Shown here: positions 1 to 7,375 of the stretch, piece by piece
Layout of the letters: every line of letters starts with the position of its first letter
Position numbering within the stretch: the first letter of the stretch is position 1
Assembly (NCBI GenBank): GCA_020852865.1
Contig: JADYZZ010000031.1
Span: 1 to 53,786 of the forward strand
DNA: 53,786 bases
From: Rubrivivax sp.
GTDB lineage: Bacteria > Pseudomonadota > Gammaproteobacteria > Burkholderiales > Burkholderiaceae_C
Direction of reading: 5' to 3'
Notes under the pieces: model-generated
The model's database searches: none
What the model was told of the DNA's origin: nothing
What the model saw: only the letters and a program-made list of their open reading frames with translations
Program-made: the position numbers and the translations under genes

Positions 1-79
1 GCGTCGTTCGGGCCTTCCGGAACACGAAGGCCTCGGCGGCGATCGACCGCCAGGGCCTTGTGCTGCACCCGGTTTTCTT

Positions 80-155
80 TGGCTCCCCGACCTGGGCTCG
101 AACCAGGGACCTACGGATTAACAGTCCGGCGCTCTACCGACTGAGCTATCGGGGA
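80..155 (-). tRNA. tRNA-Asn (anticodon GTT)
   Basis: On the minus strand this 76-nt segment folds as a standard tRNA. The acceptor stem TCCCCGA pairs with TCGGGGA, followed by G and an encoded CCA end. The D-arm reads AGCTCAGTCGGTAGAGC, the anticodon loop is CTGTTAATC with anticodon GTT, and the T-loop is GGTTCGAGCCC. It is the gene nearest the left edge and is transcribed in the same direction as the TonB receptor gene beside it, 77 bp away. Confidence 0.97.
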
Positions 156-167
156 AAAGAGCCGCAC

Positions 168-173
168 AGTATA
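168..173 (-). promoter_or_regulatory. -10 element of tRNA-Asn promoter
   Basis: The minus strand reads TATACT here, a near-perfect sigma70 -10 hexamer. It lies 12 bases upstream of the mature tRNA 5' end, which fits a short 5' leader. No convincing -35 hexamer is visible at 16-18 bp, so the call rests on the -10 alone. Confidence 0.45.
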
Positions 174-232
174 GCCGCTCGCGGAGCCTGAACCCTGGCG
201 ATGCCCGCATGCACCGATGATCGTGCGCGTGC

Positions 233-2410
233 TCAGAAAGCTGCCGCGACGCTGGCGCGCCAGGTACGCGGGGCGAGCGGGTACAGGTAGACATGGCCGA
301 ACTGGTAGGGCGACTCCTTCCAGGCGCGGCGGTCGAGTGCGTTGTCGACGCCGATGCGCCAGGTGAACGCCGTGGCGGACCACTCGGTGCGCCATTGCGC
401 TCCGAAGTCGATGCGGCTCCAGCCCGGGATGCGCACACCCTGGTCGTAGGGCAGCACGACGCGGTCGCTTTCAGCCGTCCACAGCGCGTGCAGCGCCAGG
501 CCGGGCAGGGCCGCCGGGCGGTACTCGCCGGCCAGGCGCAGCGTCGCCGCCGGCACGTTGGTCGGCCGCTGGCCTTCGACGCCGGGCTGCACCGAGCCGC
601 GGCGGCGCGCCTCGAGCCACATCGCGCTGGCACGCCAGCCCCACGCGCCCTGCCGGCCCTGCCAGGCGGCCTCGACGCCGCGGTGGCGCTCGCTGCCGTC
701 GGCGACGCGGCGGCAGCTGGCGGGGCCGTCGCAACGGCCCAGATCGGCGGCGACGCCGCGGTCGATGTCGAACAGCGTGAGCGCAGCCTCGACCGCTTCG
801 TCGCCGTGCTTGACGCCGATCTCGTACTGGCGGCTGGTGAGCGCAAGCGATGCGCCGGCGTTGGCGTAGCGCGGCAGGCTGGGCGCGACGTCGGCCTCGA
901 GGCCGCGGCCCCAGCTCGCGTAGAGCATCGTGCGCGGCGCGAGCTGCAGCGCCAGCGCCAGCCAGGGCGTGGTGGCGTTGCGCGTGTAGGCACTGGCCTG
1001 GAGGCTGCCGTCGGCATCGGGGCGGGTGCGGACGCTGCGGCGCTCGAGCCGCGTGTGGCGCAGGCCGGCCCACAACTGCCAGTCCTCGCCCAGGCGCATC
1101 GCGTCGCGCACGAACCATTCGGTGCTGTGCTCGTCGCGGTCGGTGCCGGCGTCGGGCGGGCCGCTCGCGGGCGGCGTGTCGAGCGTGCCCCGGATGTTGC
1201 CGGTGCCGGCGATGTCGAAGAGCTGGTCGCCGAAGCGGGCGCGGTAGCCGCTGCGCAGCACGCCGGCCTCGATTTCGTGCGCCAGCGCGCCGGCGGCCAG
1301 GCGGCCGGCCAGTTGGGCCTGCAGCGCATCGCTGCGGCGGCGCTCGCCGTCGCTCACGAACTGCCAGTAGGTGAAGCTGCCGTCGGGCGCGAAGCGGTCG
1401 CACCACTGCGGGCATGCGTAGGTGGCGGCGTCGTAGACGCCGTAGGGGAATGCCGTGCGGTCGTCGCTCGCGAGCTGCTGGCGCAGCGCGTGCACGCTGA
1501 AGCGCCAGTCGGGCGCCAGACGCTGCTGCCAGCGCAGCGATGCGGTGCTGCCGGCCAGCACCACGTCTTGCCGCCAGGGCTGCGCGTTGAGGTTGTGGCG
1601 CGGGTCGAGCTGCGCGGCCGCGGGCACCTGGTCGCCCAGCATCGAGTAGCCGACGACGCTCGGCTGGCGCTGCACGCTGCGTTCGATCTCGAACTGCAGC
1701 AGCGTGGCCGGCGCCGCCTTCCAGTCGAGCGCGAGGGCCGCGAGCGAGCGGCGCCCGCGCGTGTCGCGCGCCATCGGGTCGAGCCGCTCGGCGGCGAGGT
1801 TGACGCGCAGCCCGAACTCGCCGTCGCGGCCCAGGCGCTCGCCCAGGTCGAGCGCCGCGAGCAGCGAGCCGGGCTCGCGCCACTGCAGCAGCGCGTGGCG
1901 CAGCCGGCCGGCCGGGCGCTTGACGACGAGGTTCACCAGCGCGCCGGGAGCGCTCGTGCCGGCCTGGATGCCGCTCGTGCCTTCGAGCACCTCGATGCGC
2001 TCCTTGTTGTCGAGCGCCAGCGCCGTCTCGGCGTTGATCGGCAGCCCGTCGCGGCGGTAGTTGAAGCGGTTGTCCAGCGTGTAGCCGCGCACCGACAGCA
2101 TGCTCCAGTAGCCCTCGGCGTTGTAGGCGTCGCCGATGCTCGCGTCGAGCCGGGTCAGCCCGGCGAGCCGGTCGACACCCTGGTCGAGCAGCAGGCCCTG
2201 GCCGACCGAGATCGCCTGCAGCGGTGTGCGGGCGGCCGCGTGGTCGCCGAAACCCGCGACCGCGCCGGGCGCGAGCGTGCGTCCGGTGATGGTGATGCGG
2301 TCGGCTCCCTGGGCGGCCGCGCCGAGCGCGACGAGCGTCGCGAGGGCGGTGGCGATGCGTGCCGCGAAACGCGGGCCGGCGGAAGGACGGGTCTTTGCGT
2401 GCTGCGTCAT
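233..2410 (-). CDS. TonB-dependent outer-membrane receptor, predicted thiamine/thiamine-derivative uptake
   Basis: 725 aa, usual length for a TonB-dependent receptor. Residues 1-35 form a signal peptide (hydrophobic ATALATLVALGAAAQGA), followed by a TonB-box-like ITITG stretch. A plug domain at roughly 50-165 holds SVRGYTLDNRFNYRRDGLPI, and a 22-strand-type barrel ends in the terminal Phe typical of outer-membrane proteins. The substrate cannot be read from the protein, but a TPP riboswitch directly abuts the start codon. Thiamine or a phosphorylated or precursor form is therefore the most likely ligand (inference from context). It would import substrate through the outer membrane using TonB/ExbBD energy. 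No inner-membrane thiamine transporter lies in the window. The ATG at 2410 is preferred because the riboswitch supplies AGGGA five bases upstream. Confidence 0.9.
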   Translation of the reverse strand: MTQHAKTRPSAGPRFAARIATALATLVALGAAAQGADRITITGRTLAPGAVAGFGDHAAARTPLQAISVGQGLLLDQGVDRLAGLTRLDASIGDAYNAEGYWSMLSVRGYTLDNRFNYRRDGLPINAETALALDNKERIEVLEGTSGIQAGTSAPGALVNLVVKRPAGRLRHALLQWREPGSLLAALDLGERLGRDGEFGLRVNLAAERLDPMARDTRGRRSLAALALDWKAAPATLLQFEIERSVQRQPSVVGYSMLGDQVPAAAQLDPRHNLNAQPWRQDVVLAGSTASLRWQQRLAPDWRFSVHALRQQLASDDRTAFPYGVYDAATYACPQWCDRFAPDGSFTYWQFVSDGERRRSDALQAQLAGRLAAGALAHEIEAGVLRSGYRARFGDQLFDIAGTGNIRGTLDTPPASGPPDAGTDRDEHSTEWFVRDAMRLGEDWQLWAGLRHTRLERRSVRTRPDADGSLQASAYTRNATTPWLALALQLAPRTMLYASWGRGLEADVAPSLPRYANAGASLALTSRQYEIGVKHGDEAVEAALTLFDIDRGVAADLGRCDGPASCRRVADGSERHRGVEAAWQGRQGAWGWRASAMWLEARRRGSVQPGVEGQRPTNVPAATLRLAGEYRPAALPGLALHALWTAESDRVVLPYDQGVRIPGWSRIDFGAQWRTEWSATAFTWRIGVDNALDRRAWKESPYQFGHVYLYPLAPRTWRASVAAAF

Positions 2411-2525
2411 CGGCTTCCCTGCGCAGGCATTACCCTGATCAGGTTCGAAGGGACTTTCTCAGTCGGCGCCCGCGGCGCGCGTGCCCTGCACGTGCCGCGC
2501 GGGTGCCAACACCCCCAGCTGGGGC
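2411..2525 (-). promoter_or_regulatory. TPP riboswitch (thi-box)
   Basis: The minus strand carries the conserved thi-box core in order: GGGGGTG (P1/P2 5' side), a long variable P3 arm bounded by TTGGC and GCCGA, CTGAGA, GAACCTGATC, then GGGTAATGCCTGCG and AGGGA. This matches the family consensus closely. The P3 extension is GC-rich and longer than in E. coli thiM. The AGGGA of the 3' strand ends five bases before the receptor ATG, so it doubles as the ribosome-binding site. TPP binding would hide it, giving translational OFF control. A 7-bp hairpin (2523-2541) lies just 5' of the aptamer, between it and the end of the upstream reductase gene. Confidence 0.95.
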
Positions 2526-2559
2526 CGCATGCGCTGCGGCCGGGCGCGATCTTAGCCGA

Positions 2560-3645
2560 TCAGTCGAAGGCCGGCGTCTCGACGCCGAGCACCTTGTGCA
2601 GCTTCGGGCTCGTCGTCGTGTACTGCAGCAAGACGCGCCTGTCGGGGAAGACGTAGCGCGCGGCGCCGAAGGCGGCCAGCGCCGCTTCGTGGAAGCCCGA
2701 CAGGATGAGCTTCTTCTTGCCCGGATAGGTATTGATGTCGCCGACGGCGAAGATGCCCGGTACGCTGGTCTCGAAGCGCTCGGTGTCGACGACGATCTGC
2801 CGGCGGTCGAGCCCGAGGCCCCATGCGGCGATCGGTCCGAGCCTGGGGCTCAGGCCGAAGAAGACGAGCAGCACGTCGAGCGTGACGACGCGCGTGACGC
2901 CGTCGCCGCCGCTGACCTTCAGCGCCGCCAGCCGCCCGTCGCGTTCCTCGAATCCCGTGATCTGGCCGACGACGAACTGCATCGCGCCGGCTTCGCACAG
3001 CTCGCGCATCTTGGCCGCGCTGGCCGGCGCCGCGCGCAGACCCTCGCGCCGGTGCACGAGGATCACGCTGCGCGCCCGGTGCGGCCCCGGCTGGACGAAA
3101 TCGAGCGTCCAGTCGAGCGCCGAGTCGCCGCCGCCGGCGATGACGAGGTCCTTGCCGGCGAACTGCGCCGGGTCGCGCACGCGGTAGAAGAGCTGCGTGC
3201 CCTCGTGCTTGTCCAGGCCGGCGACGTTCAGCGTGCGCGGCTGGAACGCACCCACGCCGCCGGCGACGAAGACGGTGCGCGCGTGCAGCCGCGTGCCCTT
3301 GGAGGTCTCGACGCGGAAGCGCCCATCGGCCTCGCGGCGCAGCCGTGTCACTTCCTCGCCGAAGTGGAAGGCGGCGCCGAACGGTTCGATCTGCCGCAGC
3401 AGCCGGTCGGTGAGTTCCTTGCCGGTGCACATCGGTACGGCGGGGATGTCGTAGATCGGCTTGTCGGGGTAGAGCTCGATGCACTGGCCGCCCGGATAGG
3501 CGAGCGCGTCGATGACATGGGCCTCGATGTCGAGCAGCCCGAGCTCGAACACCTGGAACAGGCCCACCGGGCCGGCGCCGACGATGACCGCGTCGGTCTC
3601 GATCGGTTCGGCGACGGCGTTCGCGGCATCGGCCGGCATGGCCAC
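2560..3645 (-). CDS. Ferredoxin/flavodoxin-NADP+ reductase, thioredoxin-reductase-like type
   Basis: 361 aa FAD enzyme of the TrxR-like FNR group, which lacks the redox CxxC of true thioredoxin reductase. The FAD-binding motif [14 protein letters not shown] is near residues 18-31 and [19 protein letters not shown] follows. The NADPH motif [12 protein letters not shown] sits mid-protein, and the C-terminal FAD contact is [20 protein letters not shown]. It transfers electrons between NADPH and ferredoxin or flavodoxin in the cytoplasm. It follows fdxA by 30 bp in the same orientation, so reductase and ferredoxin are probably co-transcribed partners. The start used is GTG 3645; an ATG two codons downstream (3639) is equally possible, and neither has a clear Shine-Dalgarno sequence. 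Confidence 0.92.
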   Translation of the reverse strand: MAMPADAANAVAEPIETDAVIVGAGPVGLFQVFELGLLDIEAHVIDALAYPGGQCIELYPDKPIYDIPAVPMCTGKELTDRLLRQIEPFGAAFHFGEEVTRLRREADGRFRVETSKGTRLHARTVFVAGGVGAFQPRTLNVAGLDKHEGTQLFYRVRDPAQFAGKDLVIAGGGDSALDWTLDFVQPGPHRARSVILVHRREGLRAAPASAAKMRELCEAGAMQFVVGQITGFEERDGRLAALKVSGGDGVTRVVTLDVLLVFFGLSPRLGPIAAWGLGLDRRQIVVDTERFETSVPGIFAVGDINTYPGKKKLILSGFHEAALAAFGAARYVFPDRRVLLQYTTTSPKLHKVLGVETPAFD

Positions 3646-3675
3646 GGGCGGGATGGCCGGTGCGCCGAGGGTTTC

Positions 3676-3999
3676 TCAGCGCACGAGTTCGGCGAGCTTG
3701 TCCTTGCGGTCCTTCCACGCGTCGGCATCGGGCAGAGCCTGCTTGCGCCGGGTGATGCTCGGCCAGTTCCTGGCGAGTTCGGCGTTGAGCGCGATGAACT
3801 GCCGCTCGGCACCGGGGACGTCCTCCTCGGGAACGATCGCGTTCACCGGGCACTCCGGGATGCAGACGGCGCAGTCGATGCACTCGTCGGGGTCGATGAC
3901 GAGCATGTTCGGGCCTTCACGAAAGCAGTCCACCGGGCAGACATCGACGCAGTCGGTGTACTTGCAGCGGATGCACGAATCGAGGACGACGTGGGTCAT
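3676..3999 (-). CDS. fdxA: 7Fe ferredoxin (3Fe-4S plus 4Fe-4S), FdxA type
   Basis: 107 aa, the usual size for the FdxA family. Cysteines at 9, 12, 17, 21 and 25, then 40, 43, 46 and 50, form the pattern of one [3Fe-4S] and one [4Fe-4S] cluster (CVDVCPVDC and [11 protein letters not shown]). The C-terminal ~50 residues are the charged tail characteristic of this family. It is a soluble low-potential electron carrier. The neighbouring NADP reductase gene lies 30 bp downstream and is its probable redox partner. The gene diverges from the patatin lipoprotein gene across about 190 bp that contain both promoters. Confidence 0.95.
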   Translation of the reverse strand: MTHVVLDSCIRCKYTDCVDVCPVDCFREGPNMLVIDPDECIDCAVCIPECPVNAIVPEEDVPGAERQFIALNAELARNWPSITRRKQALPDADAWKDRKDKLAELVR

Positions 4000-4177
4000 G
4001 AGGAAGCGAGGCTGGTCATGAAGCGGCGTCGGACGCCGGTCTGCGTGGCGCGCTGCGGCGCGCGCGACGGACGCCGATTCTAGGTTGCGGGCGTCCGGCC
4101 ATCGCCGCGGCGCAGGGCTGCGGCGGCAGGAGATCGGGCGCCGCCGGGCCGTCTGCCACGAAGGGTGCGGCGATTCC

Positions 4178-4183
4178 TAGAAT
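4178..4183 (+). promoter_or_regulatory. -10-like TAGAAT immediately before the patatin gene
   Basis: TAGAAT is followed by six bases and then the ATG of the patatin-like gene. No Shine-Dalgarno sequence lies between them. A start site 6-7 nt after a -10 element would fall on the ATG itself, so the transcript may be leaderless. Confidence 0.5.
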
Positions 4184-4189
4184 GACTCC

Positions 4190-5137
4190 ATGGGACATCT
4201 TGCTGCGACCCGGCGGTGGGGCGCGCTGTGCGCCGCGCTCGCGCTGGCTGGCTGCCAGATGGCGCCGACGGCGCGCGGCGACGGCGCAGGGCCGGCAGCA
4301 GGGCCGGCGAGCGCCGCCGCGCCGGCGGTCGCGGCCACGCCGCCGGCCGCGGCGCGGCGCCCGGCGCCGCGCCTGGGTCTGGCGCTGGGCGGCGGGGCGG
4401 CGCGCGGGTTCGCGCACATCGGCGTCATCCAGGTGCTGGAGGAAGCGGGCATCCGGCCCGATCTGGTGGTCGGCACCTCGGCGGGCAGCCTGGTCGCCGC
4501 GCTCTGGGCCAGCGGCAAGGGCGCGCACGAGCTCGCCGCCATCGCGCTCACGATGGACGAGGGAGCGCTCACCGATTGGTCGTTCCCGGGGCGCGGCCTG
4601 ATCCGCGGCGAGGCGCTGGCGCGCTACGTGCGCGAGCAGACTGCGGGGCGGCCGATCGAACAGATGAAGCTGCCGCTCGGCATCCTCGCGACCGATCTGG
4701 ACAGCGGTGCGCCGATGCTGTTCCGGCGCGGCGACACCGGCACCGCGGTGCGTGCGTCCAGCGCGGTGCCCGCCTTGTTCCAACCGGTGCGCATCGGTGC
4801 GCACGAGTACGTCGACGGCGGGCTGGTGTCGCCGGTGCCCGTGCGCTTCGCGCGCCAGATGGGCGCCGATCTGGTGCTGGCCGTGGACATCTCGTCGCCG
4901 CCCGAGGGCAACGCCACCGGCGATGCGCTGAAGATGCTGCTGCAGACCTTCGCGATCATGTCGCGCAGCATCAACCGTTTCGAGCTCGAGGAGGCCGACG
5001 TCGTGGTGCGGCCGGCGCTGCTCGGCGTGTCGAGCGCGGACTTCACGAGCCGCCTGCGGGCGATCCGTGCCGGACGCGAGGCGGCGAGCCGGCTGCTGCC
5101 GCAACTCCAGGCCAAGATCGCCGGCTGGGCGCCCTAG
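4190..5137 (+). CDS. Patatin-like phospholipase family lipoprotein (RssA/NTE type)
   Basis: 315 aa. Residues 1-22 form a lipoprotein signal with lipobox LALAGC (Cys22). An Ala/Pro-rich linker spans about 25-60. The patatin domain follows: oxyanion motif GGGAARG (67-73), nucleophile elbow GTSAG with Ser97, and catalytic Asp in DGG (Asp209). All three elements of the Ser-Asp dyad family are intact, so it should be an active serine lipase or phospholipase anchored in the envelope. Its physiological lipid substrate cannot be deduced. It is alone between the divergent fdxA and the convergent phasin gene, so it is probably monocistronic. The start has no Shine-Dalgarno but a -10-like hexamer just upstream. 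Confidence 0.9.
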   Translation: MGHLAATRRWGALCAALALAGCQMAPTARGDGAGPAAGPASAAAPAVAATPPAAARRPAPRLGLALGGGAARGFAHIGVIQVLEEAGIRPDLVVGTSAGSLVAALWASGKGAHELAAIALTMDEGALTDWSFPGRGLIRGEALARYVREQTAGRPIEQMKLPLGILATDLDSGAPMLFRRGDTGTAVRASSAVPALFQPVRIGAHEYVDGGLVSPVPVRFARQMGADLVLAVDISSPPEGNATGDALKMLLQTFAIMSRSINRFELEEADVVVRPALLGVSSADFTSRLRAIRAGREAASRLLPQLQAKIAGWAP

Positions 5138-5200
5138 GGCGCGGCCGCGGCGCGCGCCGGTCGAACGCGCAGGGCCCGAACCGGTCGGACCCTGCGGGAA

Positions 5201-5222
5201 CCCGGCATCGCGCGACGCCGGG
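5201..5222. terminator. Weak hairpin between convergent patatin and phasin genes
   Basis: CCCGGC pairs with GCCGGG across a 10-nt loop in the 146-bp convergent gap. There is no U-tract on either strand, so a bidirectional terminator role is only suggested by position. Confidence 0.3.
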
Positions 5223-5283
5223 AGAGACGCCGGCCGCGCCGCCGGGCCGCTGCGTACCGGCCGTGCGACGCGTGTGGCCGTGG

Positions 5284-5838
5284 TCAGGCCGCGCGCTTGC
5301 CCTTGGCGGGCGCTTGCGTCGCCTTGACGGCGGTCGCGGTGATGGCCTGGAAGTTGGCTTCGGCGACTTCGCTGGCCTGCTTGGCGGCCTTGCTCACGCT
5401 CTCGTAGGCGTTGTTGGCGGCGGCCACGGCCGACTTGACGAGGGCGACGGCGTTCTCGGTACCGGCGGGCGCGTTCCTGACGGCGTTGTCGACCAGCGCG
5501 ATCACCGTCTTCTGGCTCTCGGCGACGGTGGCCTCGGCCACTTTGCCCACTTCAGCGGTGGTACCGGCGAAGATCTCGTAGACATGGCGCCCGTAGGCCG
5601 CCGCCTTCTCGGCCGAGGGTTGCAGCAGGCTGGCCTGCAGCGCGAACAGCTCCTGCGCGTCCTTGACCGACAGAGCCGCCTGGGCGGCTTCGGAAGCCTC
5701 GGCCAGCGCGGTCCGGGCGGTCTGGAGATTCAACTCGACCAGCTTCTCGACGCCTTCGAGCGCCTTGTTCGACAGGCCGAAGAAGGTCTCGATGCTCGCC
5801 TTCTGGCCGGCGACGAATTGCTCGGGGGTGTACGACAT
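5284..5838 (-). CDS. phaP: Phasin family protein (polyhydroxyalkanoate granule surface protein)
   Basis: 184 aa, normal phasin length. It begins [20 protein letters not shown], a typical phasin N-terminus, followed by amphipathic helical sequence (residues ~15-150) with no Cys or Trp, and ends in a Lys/Ala/Pro tail ([13 protein letters not shown]). Phasins coat polyhydroxybutyrate granules and control their size. An upstream in-frame ATG exists, but the ATG at 5838 has AGGAG eight bases before it and starts the conserved domain. The upstream region has a good sigma70 promoter flanked by two PhaR-like palindromes, fitting the classical control in which PhaR represses phasin until PHB appears. 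No PHB synthase gene is in the window. Confidence 0.93.
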   Translation of the reverse strand: MSYTPEQFVAGQKASIETFFGLSNKALEGVEKLVELNLQTARTALAEASEAAQAALSVKDAQELFALQASLLQPSAEKAAAYGRHVYEIFAGTTAEVGKVAEATVAESQKTVIALVDNAVRNAPAGTENAVALVKSAVAAANNAYESVSKAAKQASEVAEANFQAITATAVKATQAPAKGKRAA

Positions 5839-5894
5839 GTTCAGCTCCTGCGGGTGGTGGTTCGGGGATTGCAGCTGCGGCGCCTCGGAAGAAA

Positions 5895-5909
5895 TGCTGC
5901 ACTGCAACA
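5895..5909. promoter_or_regulatory. Candidate PhaR operator, promoter-proximal copy
   Basis: TGCTGCACTGCAACA is a 15-bp imperfect palindrome fitting the TGC-rich PhaR-type site (CTGC-N3-GCA). On the minus strand it lies about +2 to +16 relative to the predicted phasin transcription start, where a bound repressor would block initiation. Confidence 0.55.
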
Positions 5910-5917
5910 TGAAGCGA

Positions 5918-5945
5918 AGTATAGGGTTTCGGCGGATTCGCGCAA
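5918..5945 (-). promoter_or_regulatory. Sigma70 promoter of the phasin gene
   Basis: On the minus strand, -35 TTGCGC (5940-5945) and -10 TATACT (5918-5923) are separated by 16 bp. The predicted start is near 5911, giving a leader of about 70 nt with AGGAG before the ATG. It is flanked by the two TGCTGC palindromes. Confidence 0.6.
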
Positions 5946-5953
5946 GCGATATT

Positions 5954-5968
5954 TGCTGCGCCGCAGCA
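5954..5968. promoter_or_regulatory. Candidate PhaR operator, distal copy
   Basis: TGCTGCGCCGCAGCA is a perfect 15-bp palindrome and contains CTGC-N3-GCAG exactly. It lies just upstream of the phasin -35 element and shares the pattern TGCTGCNNYGCANCA with the copy 59 bp away. Confidence 0.55.
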
Positions 5969-6120
5969 TTCTAGGGATGCGCTCCTAGAGCCCCGCCGGC
6001 GCGTGCCTTGCGCGCCGACGTGCACGAGGACGACCGCCGGTGCTGCCTGAACCCGAGCCGCGAAGGGGTGGCCGGGCGCGACCGGCGCGTCCAGGCGGTG
6101 TGCTGCGCCCCAAGCCGAGG

Positions 6121-6126
6121 AACAAT
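6121..6126 (+). promoter_or_regulatory. -10-like AACAAT immediately before the thioesterase gene
   Basis: AACAAT is followed by seven bases and the ATG at 6134. There is no purine-rich ribosome-binding site, so a leaderless or near-leaderless start is likely. No clear -35 hexamer is visible. Confidence 0.4.
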
Positions 6127-6133
6127 CGGCGCC

Positions 6134-6580
6134 ATGAGCACTTCACGCAGTACACCGACCGCGCGCACGGACTATCCGCGCCTGCAGGCGATCACCACGC
6201 GCTGGATGGACAACGACGTCTACGGCCACGTCAACAACGTCGTCCACTACAGCTTCTTCGACACGGCGGTGAACCGCTGGCTGATCGAGCAGGGCGCGCT
6301 CGACATCCACGCCGGCGCCGTGATCGGCCTCGTCGTCGAGACGCGCTGCAACTACTTCGACCCGATCGCCTTTCCGCAGACCGTGCATGCGGGCCTGCGC
6401 GTGGTGCACGTCGGGCGTTCGAGCGTGCGCTACGAGGTCGGCCTGTTCGCCGACGACGCGCCGCGCGCGGCCGCCGTCGGCCACTTCGTGCATGTCTACG
6501 TCGACCGCCTGACGCGCCGCCCGGTGCCGCTGCCGCAGGCCCTGCTCGCTGCGCTCGCGCCGCTGCAGGCCCCGGCATGA
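6134..6580 (+). CDS. Acyl-CoA thioesterase of the 4HBT/YbgC hotdog family
   Basis: 148 aa, normal for single-hotdog thioesterases. The signature TTRWMDNDVYGHVNNVVHYSFF near residues 20-40 holds the catalytic Asp before GHVNN typical of 4-hydroxybenzoyl-CoA thioesterase relatives. The central RCNYFDPIAFPQTV and GRSSVRYEVGLF strands complete the fold. It should hydrolyse acyl- or aryl-CoA thioesters in the cytoplasm; the exact acyl group is not readable. The ATG at 6134 begins the conserved region. A longer in-frame ORF upstream has non-conserved sequence. The stop overlaps the nitroreductase start (ATGA), so the two are translationally coupled. Confidence 0.9.
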   Translation: MSTSRSTPTARTDYPRLQAITTRWMDNDVYGHVNNVVHYSFFDTAVNRWLIEQGALDIHAGAVIGLVVETRCNYFDPIAFPQTVHAGLRVVHVGRSSVRYEVGLFADDAPRAAAVGHFVHVYVDRLTRRPVPLPQALLAALAPLQAPA

Positions 6581-7287
6581 AGCCGCCCGACGTCGTCAGC
6601 GCCGGGACGACGGCCGCGGTCGATGCCGCGATCGCCTCGCGCCGCTCGATCCGCGCCTTCCTGCCGACGCCGGTGCCGCGTGCGACCGTCGAGCGCATCC
6701 TCGAGCTGGCATCGCGCGCGCCATCGGGCACGAACACCCAGCCGTGGAAGGTGCACGTGCTCGGCGGTGCGGCCAAGGAGCGGCTGACGCAGGCGATCCG
6801 CAGCGCCTACGACGATCCCTTCGAGCGCGCGCAGCACGGCGAGGAGTATCCCTACTACCCGGAGGAATGGGTGTCGCCGTACCTCGAGCGTCGGCGCCGG
6901 CTCGGCTGGGACATGTACGGGCTGCTCGGCATCGGCAAGGGCGACCGGCAGCGCATGCAGGAGCAGCACGCCCGCAACTACGCGTTCTTCGACGCGCCCG
7001 TGGGTCTGATCTTCACCATCGACCGCATCATGCGCCAGGGCAGCTGGCTCGACTACGGCACCTTCTTGCAGAACATCATGATCGCGGCGCGCGGGCGCGG
7101 CCTGGACACCTGCCCGCAGCAGGCCTTCGCGCCGTTTCACCGCATCGTCGAGCGCGAGCTGGGCCTGGCGCGCACCGAGATGGTGGTGTGCGGCATGGCG
7201 CTGGGCCACGCCGATCCGGACGCGCCGGTGAACCGGCTCGTCACCGAGCGCGTCGCGGTCGCCGAATTCGCGCGCTTTCACGAGTGA
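6577..7287 (+). CDS. Nitroreductase family FMN oxidoreductase
   Basis: 236 aa. The N-terminal AIASRRSIRAFLPTPV binds FMN phosphate, and RAPSGTNTQPWKVHVL is the family hallmark. The C-terminal EMVVCGMALGHADPDAPVN motif is the usual closing FMN contact. The fold reduces nitro compounds, quinones or related substrates with NAD(P)H as a dimer. The insertion EEYPYYPEEWVSPYLERRRRLGW in the middle is typical of the PnbA-like subgroup. It begins with a 4-bp ATGA overlap with the thioesterase gene, so it is a two-gene operon. The shared pathway is not evident; aromatic or acyl detoxification is a guess from the pairing. Confidence 0.9.
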   Translation: MKPPDVVSAGTTAAVDAAIASRRSIRAFLPTPVPRATVERILELASRAPSGTNTQPWKVHVLGGAAKERLTQAIRSAYDDPFERAQHGEEYPYYPEEWVSPYLERRRRLGWDMYGLLGIGKGDRQRMQEQHARNYAFFDAPVGLIFTIDRIMRQGSWLDYGTFLQNIMIAARGRGLDTCPQQAFAPFHRIVERELGLARTEMVVCGMALGHADPDAPVNRLVTERVAVAEFARFHE

Positions 7288-7328
7288 GGCGCGGCCGGGC
7301 AGGCCGGCCCGGCTGCCGCGTGCGTCCA

Positions 7329-7334
7329 TAGAAT
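7329..7334 (+). promoter_or_regulatory. -10-like TAGAAT upstream of the antiporter gene
   Basis: TAGAAT lies 41 bp before the ATG at 7376, which itself has a GGGAGGAG ribosome-binding site. This is a normal-leader promoter candidate for the antiporter-dehydrogenase pair. Confidence 0.4.
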
Positions 7335-7375
7335 GGCCGCCGGCAGCCGCATCCGCTGCGGGAGGAGACGACAGG

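Noticed and set aside
11..32. Hairpin GGCCTTC/GAAGGCC near the left edge
   Set aside because: Loop of eight and no U-tract on either strand; no gene on the left edge to terminate.
293..2656. 787-codon ORF opposite the TonB receptor
   Set aside because: It has shadow composition and runs through the riboswitch; no signal peptide or domain.
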